This document shows positions 1 through 8,073 of a DNA stretch of 64,000 nt, piece after piece. The notes beneath the pieces are model-generated. The model was not told the origin of the DNA. It saw only the letters and a program-made list of their open reading frames with translations, and made no database searches. Both the position numbers and the translations under genes were made by a program. Source of the DNA: Poriferisodalis sp965205175 (GTDB lineage Bacteria; Actinomycetota; Acidimicrobiia; Acidimicrobiales; Poriferisodalaceae); NCBI RefSeq assembly GCF_965205175.1, contig NZ_OZ242038.1, forward strand, positions 2,728,001-2,792,000. The letters run 5' to 3'. Position 1 is the first letter of the stretch, and every line of letters begins with the position of its first letter.

Positions 1-1133
1 CGGCCGAGGCTGAAGCGCAGCGACTCGAACGCTGCTTCGCGCGACATTCCCATCGCGGTCAGCGCAGGCGACGGTTCGACCGCGCCAGCGCTGCATGCAC
101 TGCCCGTAGACACTGCGACCGGGTCCAGGTTCGCCATCACCGCGTCTGCATCCGCCCTGCGGAACCGCAAGTTGGCAGTGTTGGGCAGACGCCGGCCGAC
201 ATCGCCGTTCTGCGCGACATCGGCAAGCTGACGCTGCAGTGCCCCCACGAAGCGGTCGCGCAGTGCCCCCACAGCTTGGGCCTCGGCTGCCTGTTCGCGG
301 GCAGCGAGCTCCGCTGCGACCCCCAGTCCGACGATGCCAGCGACGTTGAGCGAGCCCGAGCGGAGGCCGCGTTCATGGCCGCCGCCCCAACCGATCGGGC
401 GCATGGACGCCAACGTCTGCCGCGTGCCCACGAGCGCGCCGACGCCCGTGGGACCGCACATCTTGTGGCCGCTGAGCGAGACGAGATCACAACCGAGCGC
501 CGACATGTCGAACGGCAGCCTGCCGATCATCTGCGTGGCGTCGCAGTGGAAGCGCCCGCCTGCTCGATGCACCAAGTCAGCTATCTCAGCAATGGGATTC
601 AGCACGCCGGTTTCGCTGTTGGCCGCCATGATCGACACCAGCAGCACCCGTCCGACTGGCTGCAGCATCGCCGCCAGCGCTTCGAGATCCACGAAGCCGC
701 CCGGTGTCACCGGAGCGCGCTCCAGCTCGCACCGGCCGGCTGCGGCGAGCGACTCTGCGGTGCGGCTCACCGATGCGTGCTCGACCGTTGAGATCACCAG
801 CCGCGGTGCGAGGGGCCCTGGCGCCTCAGCCTCTGGTGTGACCAGCGACGGTGTGCGGGGACCCCACGTCTCAGCGTCCGAGGCAACCAGTCCGCCGAGC
901 GCGAGGTTGTTGGCCTCGGTCGCGCCCGAAGTGAAGATCACTCCTGCCGGCCGGCCGCCGACCAAGGCGGCCACGTGTTGACGAGCCTCGTCGACAGCGG
1001 CCGCCTGACGTAGACCGAAGCGATGAACCGACGAGGCATTGCCGAAGCCATCGGTCATGGCCTTCGTCACCGCTTCGGTCACTCGCGGATCGCAAGGCGC
1101 AGAGGCGTTGTAGTCCAAGTAGATCTCGTTCAC
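1..1133 (-). CDS. Cysteine desulfurase (IscS/NifS type), 3' end outside window
   Basis: PLP enzyme that removes sulfur from cysteine for Fe-S cluster and tRNA thiolation. The reverse strand from a GTG at 1133 reads NEIYLDYNASAPCDP, then TSGATEANN, the PLP-lysine motif SGHKMCGPTGVGAL, GWGGGHERGLRSG and the catalytic-cysteine loop STGSACSAGAVEPSPAL. The frame runs off the window after LRFSLGR, so 377 codons are present and only the last part of the C-terminal domain is missing. The start is fixed by an in-frame TGA two codons upstream of the GTG. Whether the partner is a tRNA thiolase or a scaffold cannot be judged because the downstream gene lies outside. Confidence 0.93.
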   Translation of the reverse strand, partial: MNEIYLDYNASAPCDPRVTEAVTKAMTDGFGNASSVHRFGLRQAAAVDEARQHVAALVGGRPAGVIFTSGATEANNLALGGLVASDAETWGPRTPSLVTPEAEAPGPLAPRLVISTVEHASVSRTAESLAAAGRCELERAPVTPGGFVDLEALAAMLQPVGRVLLVSIMAANSETGVLNPIAEIADLVHRAGGRFHCDATQMIGRLPFDMSALGCDLVSLSGHKMCGPTGVGALVGTRQTLASMRPIGWGGGHERGLRSGSLNVAGIVGLGVAAELAAREQAAEAQAVGALRDRFVGALQRQLADVAQNGDVGRRLPNTANLRFRRADADAVMANLDPVAVSTGSACSAGAVEPSPALTAMGMSREAAFESLRFSLG

Positions 1134-1320
1134 CCGTCACCCCGGGCAGCCAGCGTCTCGGCTGCGGCTGCTTGCGTAGCCAGCGAGCGTAAACCGAGCA
1201 CCCGCCCGACCCGCGGACCCTGGGCCGTCTCCGCACTGGGCGCCCAGCACTGGCACGGCCCCTCTCGCTCCATCGGGCTAGAGGCCAACCGCCGGCCGAT
1301 GCACCCAACCCGAGAATAGA

Positions 1321-1438
1321 ACCGAAACGAACCGGAATAGAACGCGGGGCGGGTGCCAGCGGAGCAAAACCGCAGGTCACAGCGTTGTTACGAACAGACA
1401 TTCGCCTCCCGAAAGGAAGCGGAATAGAATTCGGCAAG
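1321..1438. repeat. 118-bp direct repeat, copy A (upstream of AlbA_2 gene)
   Basis: The 118 bp align without gaps to 3032-3149 with 12 mismatches (about 90% identity). Each copy opens and closes with a related 14-mer, GAACCGGAATAGAA or GAAGCGGAATAGAA. Similarity continues weakly past the end (GCGCCCGGAT). No terminal inverted repeats or transposase are visible, so this is either a dispersed repeat or the edge of an inserted segment. Confidence 0.9.
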
Positions 1439-1602
1439 TGCCTGAGCGCCCGGATACGGGTACCTCGGTGAGGGCCGTCCGCCAATGCTCGCCCGCCGGC
1501 GCAGCCGACCAGCATGCACCCACGACAGGCGCCAGACCTAGAGACGGCGTAGCGCTCGCAATGACTGCGAACCGATCGCCGCCTCGGCGATACTGACAGG
1601 CG

Positions 1603-3030
1603 ATGACACCCGAGGAGGTCGCAGACCTCGCACAGCAAGGCGAATCTGAGACGCTCGAGTTCAAGGCGTCCACCGGTCAACGGCACGAGGCGGCCAAGAC
1701 GCTCTCGGCGATGCTCAACGGCCGAGGCGGGCGGGTCATCTTCGGCGTCAGCCCCAAGGGCGAGGCAACGGGACAGCAGGTCGGGGAACGCACCCTCACG
1801 GACATCACCAACGCTTGCAACAACATTCATCCGCAACATCCTCCGTCAATCGATCGCATTCCTCTTCCGGGCGCCGCGGACCTTGAGCTGATCGTGGCGA
1901 CCGTCTCCGCCGGAGCGAACAAGCCCTACAGCTTCAATGGCATCCATTACATGAGATCTGGTGCTGCGACCGTGGGCATGCCGGACGAGACCCAGCTGTC
2001 GATGGTGCTCGAACGCGCTCACGGCCTGCAACGGTGGGAACTCGAAGCCTCAGAGTGTGACTTCGGCCACATCGACGAACGCGAAGTGCATCACTTCCGT
2101 GACGACGCCATCACGGCCGGGCGGGCAAGGTTCGAACCTGATGCCGACGTCCCAGAAGTGCTGCGAGCGTTGAACCTGCTCGACGACGATGGCCGGCCGA
2201 ACCGAGCAGCGATCGCGCTGTTCGGGCACGTGGAGACACTCGCCGGCAGATTCCCGAGCCTCGGCTGCCGACTCGTGGCAGTCGACGGCACCGAGCTGGG
2301 CGAGGAATACCGAGACGGCGTGCTCTTGGAGACCAACGTGTACGCCTCGCTGCGCCGGGCGCAGGCATTCTGCGACGAGCATCTTCATCGGCCGTTTCGC
2401 ATCGGGAACGGGCTGCAGGCATTGAGCGAGTCGGAGATTCCCGGCGCAGTCGTGCGCGAGGCGCTTGCGAATGCGTTCGGTCATCGCGACTACGTCATTC
2501 CCGGATTGGTTCAGGTGCGCGTATTCGCCGACCGCCTTGAGGTGACATCGCCGGGTCAGCTGCATTTCGGGCTGACGCCAGCCGACCTGTACCGACCTCA
2601 CAGCTCGTACCCCTGGAATCCGATCATGCTCGGTTGCCTCTACCGGCGGGGCATCGTTGAGCAGCTCGGCTCCGGAACGCTGCGAATGGTGCGACAGTGC
2701 GCCGCTGCAGGGCTTGGCCGCCCGATCTTCACAGCAGACAGCACAGCGGTGACCTGCAGCGTGCCGCGTCGAGGACACTGGCTAGCGCCAGACGGGAAAG
2801 GACACCCGATCTCGGCACACGAAGCGGCTGTTCTGGCTGCGTTGGCCGAGGAACCTGCAGCGCGCAGCGAGCTTGCGGGGAAGCTCGACATCAGCGTGAC
2901 CGATGCGCGTCGGATGCTCGATGACCTGCGGCATCTCGGTCTCGTGCGCGTCGTAGGGCATGGCCGTGGTGCGCGCTGGACGCTCGACATTGCCGTTGAC
3001 GACGGACCCCGGCCTCAACGGCTCCTTTGA
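1603..3030 (+). CDS. AlbA_2 (Schlafen-type) domain protein with C-terminal ATPase-like and HTH regions
   Basis: This 475-aa protein belongs to the family often called 'ATP-binding protein' or 'RecG-related transcriptional regulator'. The N-terminus carries the AlbA_2 signature SETLEFKAST (residues 14-23) and RGGRVIFGVSPKG. A HATPase_c_4-like region follows (about 265-365) with VVREALANAFGHRDY and IVEQLGSGTLRMVRQC. A winged-helix-like end (about 395-460) includes EEPAARSELAGKLDISVTDA. Family members act as nucleic-acid-binding regulators or in defence settings; the role here is unknown. It has no obvious operon partner and sits exactly between two 118-bp direct repeats, which suggests acquisition or duplication as a cassette. 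Confidence 0.85.
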   Translation: MTPEEVADLAQQGESETLEFKASTGQRHEAAKTLSAMLNGRGGRVIFGVSPKGEATGQQVGERTLTDITNACNNIHPQHPPSIDRIPLPGAADLELIVATVSAGANKPYSFNGIHYMRSGAATVGMPDETQLSMVLERAHGLQRWELEASECDFGHIDEREVHHFRDDAITAGRARFEPDADVPEVLRALNLLDDDGRPNRAAIALFGHVETLAGRFPSLGCRLVAVDGTELGEEYRDGVLLETNVYASLRRAQAFCDEHLHRPFRIGNGLQALSESEIPGAVVREALANAFGHRDYVIPGLVQVRVFADRLEVTSPGQLHFGLTPADLYRPHSSYPWNPIMLGCLYRRGIVEQLGSGTLRMVRQCAAAGLGRPIFTADSTAVTCSVPRRGHWLAPDGKGHPISAHEAAVLAALAEEPAARSELAGKLDISVTDARRMLDDLRHLGLVRVVGHGRGARWTLDIAVDDGPRPQRLL

Positions 3031-3031
3031 T

Positions 3032-3149
3032 ACCGAAAAGAACCGGAATAGAACGTAAGGCGGGTGCTGAAGGAGCAAAACCGCAGGTCACAGCGTTGTT
3101 GCGAACAGCCATTCGCCCCCCGAAAGGAACCGGAATAGAATTCGGCAAG
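3032..3149. repeat. 118-bp direct repeat, copy B (immediately after AlbA_2 stop)
   Basis: It begins two bases after the stop codon of the AlbA_2 gene and matches copy A at 1321-1438. The tightest conserved block is GGAGCAAAACCGCAGGTCAC and the following AGCGTTGTT. On the reverse strand both copies stay open in one frame (FYSGSF..., NNAVTCGFAP), but the mismatches give no clear sign of coding selection. Confidence 0.9.
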
Positions 3150-3248
3150 AGCGTATGCGCCCGGATGAGGGCAGCTTTCAGCGGCCCTAGCGACCGCGTC
3201 GCTGTCTACTGCTGGGCGGAACAGCGGCAGCGTGCAACACTGGCGACG

Positions 3249-4175
3249 ATGACCGACAGCACCGACGCCAACTCCAGCGAACCGCTCAGCGAAACCGACG
3301 CGCCAGCCGTCACCGCCCGCACCGCCCCCACTAGGCCGGGCATCGTCGGCGTGCTCATCATCTTGGCGGGCTTGGTGCTGGTCGCAGGCGGCATCGTGGG
3401 TACCGCAGCAGTGGCTTGGCCCTTCATCTTCCTGGTGCCGATCGGCGCGATCGCAGCGATTGCGGCAACGCCGGGGCAGTACTTGGTGCAGCCCAACGAA
3501 GCGCTCGTGCTGATCCTGTTCGGCCGCTACCGGGGCACCGTGGCAGAACCCGGCTGGCACTTGGCCAATCCGTTCACCCGCCTGGAATCGCGCAAGATTT
3601 CCCTGCGGGTACACAACTTCACGACCAGCGTGTCGAAGGTCAACGACGCCGAGGGCAACCCCATCGAAATCTCCGCCGTGGTGGTGTGGAGGGTGGTGGA
3701 CACCGCTGCCGCCGTGTTCGAGGTGGACGACTTCGAGCACTTCGTGTTGGTCCAGAGCGAGACAGCCATCCGCCACCTAGGCACCCAGTACCCCTACGAC
3801 GACTTCGAGGGGGACCGGGTGTCGCTGCGGTCCGACCCGGACACGGTGGCCGCCACGCTGCACGCAGAAGTACAAGAACGCCTGGAGCGAGCCGGGGTCG
3901 AGGTGATCGAGACCAGGCTCAACCACCTGGCGTATGCGACCGAGATTGCCGAGGCAATGCTGCGCCGACAGCAGGCCGCCGCAGTGGTGTCCGCCCGTCG
4001 AACCATCGTGGAGGGGGCCGTAGGCATGGTGGAGGACGCCCTCGAGCTCTTGACGCAGCGCTCAGTGGTGGAACTCGACGAAGCGGCCAAGGCGTCGATG
4101 GTGGCCAACCTGCTTGTGGTGCTCACCAGCGAGCAGCAGACCACCCCGGTGGTGAACACCGGCTCGAGCAGCTGA
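3249..4175 (+). CDS. SPFH/band-7 domain membrane protein
   Basis: A 308-aa stomatin/prohibitin/flotillin-type protein that probably forms oligomers on the inner face of the membrane. An acidic N-terminus (MTDSTDANSSEP) is followed by a two-part hydrophobic segment at about 30-75 (GVLIILAGLVLVAGG, FIFLVPIGAIAAIAA). The SPFH domain comes next: PNEALVLILFGRYRGTVAEPG, ISAVVVWRVVDTAAAVF, a helical ERAGVEVIETRLNHLAYATEIAEAMLRRQQA segment (quoted only in part here) and a tail. The ATG at 3249 is preferred because upstream in-frame starts would put the direct repeat inside the protein. No operon partner is obvious. Confidence 0.85.
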   Translation: MTDSTDANSSEPLSETDAPAVTARTAPTRPGIVGVLIILAGLVLVAGGIVGTAAVAWPFIFLVPIGAIAAIAATPGQYLVQPNEALVLILFGRYRGTVAEPGWHLANPFTRLESRKISLRVHNFTTSVSKVNDAEGNPIEISAVVVWRVVDTAAAVFEVDDFEHFVLVQSETAIRHLGTQYPYDDFEGDRVSLRSDPDTVAATLHAEVQERLERAGVEVIETRLNHLAYATEIAEAMLRRQQAAAVVSARRTIVEGAVGMVEDALELLTQRSVVELDEAAKASMVANLLVVLTSEQQTTPVVNTGSSS

Positions 4176-4190
4176 CGAGCGGACGCCCGA

Positions 4191-4230
4191 CTCAGCCGGC
4201 GGCAACGCAGCTCAGCCGGCGGCAACGCAG
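4191..4230. repeat. Perfect 2 x 20-bp tandem duplication across the Fur-family gene's stop
   Basis: The unit CTCAGCCGGCGGCAACGCAG occurs twice head to tail (4191-4210, 4211-4230). The stop codon and last four codons of the leftward regulator lie inside it, so slippage here has built or rebuilt the protein's C-terminus (CVAAG). Confidence 0.95.
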
Positions 4231-4778
4231 CGAGAGCAGCGGCCGTACAGGTCCACGCTGTGATGCGAGGGCACGTAGCCGGCAACGTCGGCGATGGCTG
4301 CCAGCGTGCCGGCCAGACGATGTTCCAGAGCGCTGTCCAGCTCGATGTCCGCAATCTCGCTGCAGTCCTCGCAGATGAGGTGATGGTGATGGCCGATCAA
4401 CGACTCCGCTAACTCGAAGTAGGCGTGGTCGCCGCCGGCGTTCAGTCGCTCGACGACGCCGCAGCGCTCCAGCGCTTCCAGATTGCGGTAGGCGGAGCTG
4501 CGGGCAAGGTCTGGTGCAAGCGCCTCGATGTCGGGCAAACGCACCGGCCGTGCCGCTGCGGCAAGCACTTCCACCAATCGGCGGCGGCCACTCGTGTAGC
4601 GCTGGCCGGCCTCCTGCAATCGGGCCGTTGCTTCGGCGTGGACGACGTCGAGCCCAACGGTGTCCGCGTTCGTCGGTCCAGACTCGTTGGTCGCGCTCGC
4701 CACAGTGCGCTGACTGGTCGCTCCCGCTGGCGCAACAGACTCCAGCGGTGCAGTGGACGTCGGTTGCATGGTCACCAT
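4212..4778 (-). CDS. zur: Fur-family metalloregulator (Zur-like)
   Basis: A 188-aa repressor of the Fur family. The winged helix spans about residues 60-125 (TSGRRRLVEVLAAA, ARSSAYRNLEALERCGVVERL). A metal-binding half includes HHHHLICEDCSEIADIE, and CSRC near the end completes the two CxxC structural zinc pairs. It lies downstream of znuC on the same strand, overlapping by 7 bp (ATGGTGA), and next to divergent znuA-znuB, so zinc is the likely co-repressor; a manganese role cannot be excluded. The N-terminal 50 residues are Ala/Thr-rich and probably disordered. An alternative ATG lies three codons in. Confidence 0.85.
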   Translation of the reverse strand: MVTMQPTSTAPLESVAPAGATSQRTVASATNESGPTNADTVGLDVVHAEATARLQEAGQRYTSGRRRLVEVLAAAARPVRLPDIEALAPDLARSSAYRNLEALERCGVVERLNAGGDHAYFELAESLIGHHHHLICEDCSEIADIELDSALEHRLAGTLAAIADVAGYVPSHHSVDLYGRCSRCVAAG

Positions 4779-5602
4779 CGCTCACGCGGCCCGATCGACC
4801 ACAGCGACTCGCCCGCGACATGGCTCACGCGACCGAAGCTGGAATCGATGCAGTGGTCGTGCTCCTCGAGAACCAATATCGACGAGGCACCGTTGCCCTC
4901 GCCCAGTTCGAGACGCGTCAGGGCGTTCTCGCCGAATGCCGCAGCAATGTTCTTCTCGCCCAGCACTTCTTCGGGTCGGCCGTCGGCCAGCACGCCGCCC
5001 TTGAGCAGCACGATCCGCTCGCACAGGCATGCCTCGCTGAGATGGTGCGTCGACAGCACCACCAGCTTGTTGCGCAACCGCTCGGCCTCGAGGACCTCGA
5101 CGACGATGTCCTGGCTCGGAATGTCCAGTCCGGTGATGGGCTCGTCGAGCAACAGGCAGTCCGACTGCGACGCCAGCGCCGCAGCGATCAACACCCTCCG
5201 GCGCTGACCTCCCGAGAGCTGGCCGAAAGAGCGCTTGCGAAGGTCGCCGATGCGGAGCTGCTCCGCGGCACGGTCCATTGCTTGGTGATCCGACGAGCGC
5301 ATCCGGCCGAGCAGCCCGCGCCGGCGATACCGGCCGATGGTGAGCACCTCGTCCACGGTCATCGGCATGTAGGCGTGAGGGCTGTGATCCTGACTCACGT
5401 AGCCGACGGTGATCTCACAGTCCTTGCACACAGCGCCCGTCGTCGGCACCAGCAAGCCTGCAAGCAGGCGCAGCAGCGTCGTCTTGCCCGCACCGTTGGA
5501 GCCCATCAGCGCCACTGTCGCACCCGCATCCAGCCGCATCTTGTCGACGGCGAGGGCGGTGCGGTTGCCGAACGCCACCGTGACATCGTCAAGAGTGAAC
5601 AC
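4772..5602 (-). CDS. znuC: Zinc/manganese ABC transporter ATPase
   Basis: A 276-aa ABC ATPase of the ZnuC/MntB group. Walker A is GSNGAGKTTLLRLLAGL, the signature QLSGGQRRRVLIAAALA, Walker B DCLLLDEPITGLD, and the H-loop STHHLSEA. It energises the ZnuB permease on the other side of the divergent promoter. I chose GTG 5602 (VFTLDDVTVAF) because this gives normal family length. The frame stays open to an ATG at 5740, but that start would lie upstream of the probable operator and promoter. The stop overlaps the start of the Fur-family gene, so the two are translationally coupled. Confidence 0.9.
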   Translation of the reverse strand: MFTLDDVTVAFGNRTALAVDKMRLDAGATVALMGSNGAGKTTLLRLLAGLLVPTTGAVCKDCEITVGYVSQDHSPHAYMPMTVDEVLTIGRYRRRGLLGRMRSSDHQAMDRAAEQLRIGDLRKRSFGQLSGGQRRRVLIAAALASQSDCLLLDEPITGLDIPSQDIVVEVLEAERLRNKLVVLSTHHLSEACLCERIVLLKGGVLADGRPEEVLGEKNIAAAFGENALTRLELGEGNGASSILVLEEHDHCIDSSFGRVSHVAGESLWSIGPRERW

Positions 5603-5708
5603 CGGGCCTGCTTTCGGTTCCAAGACTGCATCGGTTGCATGACAGAGCGTGCGCCTCAGCGCCGAATGCTTGAGCGCCGCGCCAACCGACGGAGTGAGCC
5701 GGTTGTTG

Positions 5709-5732
5709 GTGAGATTGAGTCTCACTATAGTG
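5709..5732. promoter_or_regulatory. Divergent znu control region: metalloregulator dyad plus symmetrical -10
   Basis: The inverted repeat GTGAGA-ttgag-TCTCAC occupies 5709-5725. It abuts the palindrome CACTATAGTG (5723-5732), which contains a TATAGT -10 in both directions. On the + strand TATAGT (5726-5731) is followed by 7 nt and the znuA ATG, so znuA is probably leaderless. A Fur-family repressor bound at the dyad would cover both promoters. Binding is inferred from symmetry and position. Confidence 0.6.
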
Positions 5733-5738
5733 CCATCC

Positions 5739-7055
5739 ATGCAATATGCTACGTCACAAACCACAGCTACGCCTCCAGATTGCGCCGCTCCCTCGTCGCA
5801 TGGCCCTTCGCGAGGACGCCGCACCGCAGCGTGGACATCGCTGTTCGCAGCAGTGGCGCTCTTCGGTGCGGCCTGCACCGATGGCGATACCGAGACATCG
5901 AGCGCAGCAACGCCGACAACCGCGATGTCGAGCGGCGCGGAGGACGAAGAGCGTCCTCAGATGGTGGTGACCACGAGCATTTGGGCCGATGTGGTCGCGA
6001 ACGTGGCATGTGACGGCATCGCAGAGGTCGTGACCGTCATGCCGCCGGGTGCGGATCCGCACACGTTCGAGGCATCGCTGCAGGACCGCTCGGTCATGTC
6101 GGACGCCCACTTGGTTGTGGCGAACGGTCTCGGCCTGGAGGAAGGGCTTGTCAACACGCTCGAAGCAGTCGAAGGCGAGGGGATACCTGTCTTCCGCTTC
6201 ACCGATCACATCAACACGATCGAGGCCGCAGGCGGTCACCACGACCATGACGATCACACCGATGAGCACGACGAGGCCAAGCACGACGAGCACGAGGGCC
6301 ACGACGACGAAAGCCACGACGACCATGACGATCACTCGGATGAGAACGAAGAGCACGACCACGAAGACGAACACGACAGTCACGACCACGAAGGCAACGA
6401 ACACAACGAGCACGAGGGGCACGACCACGAAGACGAACACGACGAAGACAACAAACACGAAAGCCACGACCACGAAGACGACGGCCACGAAGGCCACGAC
6501 CACTCGCACGCAGGCGGAATGGACCCCCATGTCTGGTTCGACCCGGTGCGAGTCGCGGCATCGCTGCCGGAGCTAGCGAAGGCGATCTCTGCCATCGAAG
6601 GAGTCGACGCAACCGAAGTCGAGGCGTGCTTGGAGGACTACACAGACGCCCTCAACGATGCGCACGACCAAGTGTCCCGCCTCATCGACCAGCTGCCGCC
6701 CGAGCATCGCAAGATGGTGACCAATCACGACGCCTTCGGGTATTTCGCCGACCGCTACGGATTCGAGGTGATCGGCACCGTCATCCCCTCCCGCTCCACG
6801 AGGTCCGAAGCGAGCATGGCGCAGCTCGAAGAGCTGTCGGAGATCATCGACGCCGAGGGCGTGCCGGCGATCTTCAGCGAGAACACCCACGAGACCGACA
6901 CTGCGGAGGCCGTGGCTTCGGTGCTCGACGACATCGAGGTGGTGCAGCTCACAACAGGCAGCCTCACCGGCGCGGACGGCCCAGCGAGCACGTACATAGA
7001 CATGCTCGTCAGCAACGCCGAACGCATCGTCGAAGCACTGATGCCGGCGAGCTGA
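5739..7055 (+). CDS. znuA: Zinc/manganese-binding lipoprotein with very long His/Asp/Glu loop
   Basis: A 438-aa substrate-binding lipoprotein of the cluster A-I (ZnuA/TroA) family. The signal region is RRTAAWTSLFAAVALFGAAC, with lipobox FGAAC. The mature part has TTSIWADVVANVACDG, the metal-site motif GADPHTFEAS, then a roughly 95-residue His/Asp/Glu-rich loop (about 165-258), MDPHVWFDP, NHDAFGYFADRYGFEVIGTV and FSENTHETDTAEAV. Typical ZnuA loops are 20-40 residues, so this one is exceptional. It captures Zn2+ (or Mn2+) outside the membrane for ZnuBC. ATG 5739 is supported by the leaderless -10 upstream. Confidence 0.93.
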   Translation: MQYATSQTTATPPDCAAPSSHGPSRGRRTAAWTSLFAAVALFGAACTDGDTETSSAATPTTAMSSGAEDEERPQMVVTTSIWADVVANVACDGIAEVVTVMPPGADPHTFEASLQDRSVMSDAHLVVANGLGLEEGLVNTLEAVEGEGIPVFRFTDHINTIEAAGGHHDHDDHTDEHDEAKHDEHEGHDDESHDDHDDHSDENEEHDHEDEHDSHDHEGNEHNEHEGHDHEDEHDEDNKHESHDHEDDGHEGHDHSHAGGMDPHVWFDPVRVAASLPELAKAISAIEGVDATEVEACLEDYTDALNDAHDQVSRLIDQLPPEHRKMVTNHDAFGYFADRYGFEVIGTVIPSRSTRSEASMAQLEELSEIIDAEGVPAIFSENTHETDTAEAVASVLDDIEVVQLTTGSLTGADGPASTYIDMLVSNAERIVEALMPAS

Positions 7056-7104
7056 GCTAGCGATCTGAACGGGCTGGGCTACACGGACCTGCAGGGACGC
7101 CGAC

Positions 7105-8001
7105 ATGCAGTTCTTGACCGATCCCATCGCCTGGTGGATCGATCCGTTCACCCAGAGTGCCTTCATGCGGAACGCGCTGTGGGCAGCGCTGCTCACCGTT
7201 GCGACCACGTCGGTCGTAGGCACTTGGGTGGTGCTGCGAGGCATGACCTTTCTGGGCGACGCCTTTGCACACGGCGTGCTGCCGGGCATCGCCGCGGCCT
7301 ACATCGTCGGGTTCAGCACCACCTTGGGCGCGCTGGCGGCTGCCGTGGCTATGGCCGGGGGCATCTACCTGATCCGCAACTGCTCGCCACTGTCGGAGGA
7401 GACGTCCATCGGCGTGCTGTTCGTGGGCTTCCTGGCGCTGGCGGTGGTGGTCATGTCCAGCGGTGCGGGCGCGTACTCCGGCGACCTCACCCGTTTCCTG
7501 TTCGGCTCCATCACCGGCATCGACAACGGCGACCTCCGCCGACAGGCTGTCGCCGCTGCGATCTCGGTCGTCGGCATCGTGGTCGGGCACCGGGCGTTCT
7601 TCGTGATGACCTTCGACGAGACGCAGGCACGGCTCGCGGGCATGCGTCCGAGGCTGGCCCATGCCGCATTGTTGACACTGCTAGCGATCTCGGTCGTAGC
7701 CTCCTATGAGACGGTGGGCAGTCTGCTGGTGCTGGCCTTCCTCGTTGCCCCGGCGGCCACGGCGAGCCTGCTCGTGCGCAGGGTGCCGCGCATCATGGTG
7801 TGCGCCGTGGGCTTAGGCGCTATTGCCGCTGTCATCGGTCTGCTCGTGAGCTACCACCACGACACCGCCGCCGGCGCGACGATGGCGCTCGCAACTGTGG
7901 TGCTGCTGTTCTTCGCGATGTTGCTCACCAACGTGTTGCGCGCCGTTCGCCGGCCGGACCGCGAAGCGGCCGCAGCAGCCGAGCAGCACGCGTCGGCCTG
8001 A
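7105..8001 (+). CDS. znuB: Zinc/manganese ABC transporter permease
   Basis: A 298-aa ABC-3 family permease. It has about eight hydrophobic segments and the family hallmark near the N-terminus, WVVLRGMTFLGDAFAHGVLPGIA, followed by ETSIGVLFVGFLALAVVVMSSG and SYETVGSLLVLAFLVAPAATA. It starts 49 bp after znuA and is presumably cotranscribed with it under the Fur-family dyad. The C-terminus is Ala/Arg-rich and cytoplasmic. Together with ZnuC it moves the metal released by ZnuA into the cytoplasm. Confidence 0.93.
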   Translation: MQFLTDPIAWWIDPFTQSAFMRNALWAALLTVATTSVVGTWVVLRGMTFLGDAFAHGVLPGIAAAYIVGFSTTLGALAAAVAMAGGIYLIRNCSPLSEETSIGVLFVGFLALAVVVMSSGAGAYSGDLTRFLFGSITGIDNGDLRRQAVAAAISVVGIVVGHRAFFVMTFDETQARLAGMRPRLAHAALLTLLAISVVASYETVGSLLVLAFLVAPAATASLLVRRVPRIMVCAVGLGAIAAVIGLLVSYHHDTAAGATMALATVVLLFFAMLLTNVLRAVRRPDREAAAAAEQHASA

Positions 8002-8073
8002 GACCGGCCGGCGGAGACGTTTGGCATCTCCTTCGGGCATCTCCAGGCGCGCCGCTTGGGCTGGGCCTCGCCG

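Noticed and set aside
1321..3149. CRISPR or insertion-sequence interpretation of the paired repeats
   Set aside because: Only two copies 1.6 kb apart with a gene between, no spacer series, no terminal inverted repeats and no transposase.
5603..5740. Longer znuC start at ATG 5740
   Set aside because: It would place the operator and the leftward -10 inside the coding region; GTG 5602 gives the family-standard N-terminus.
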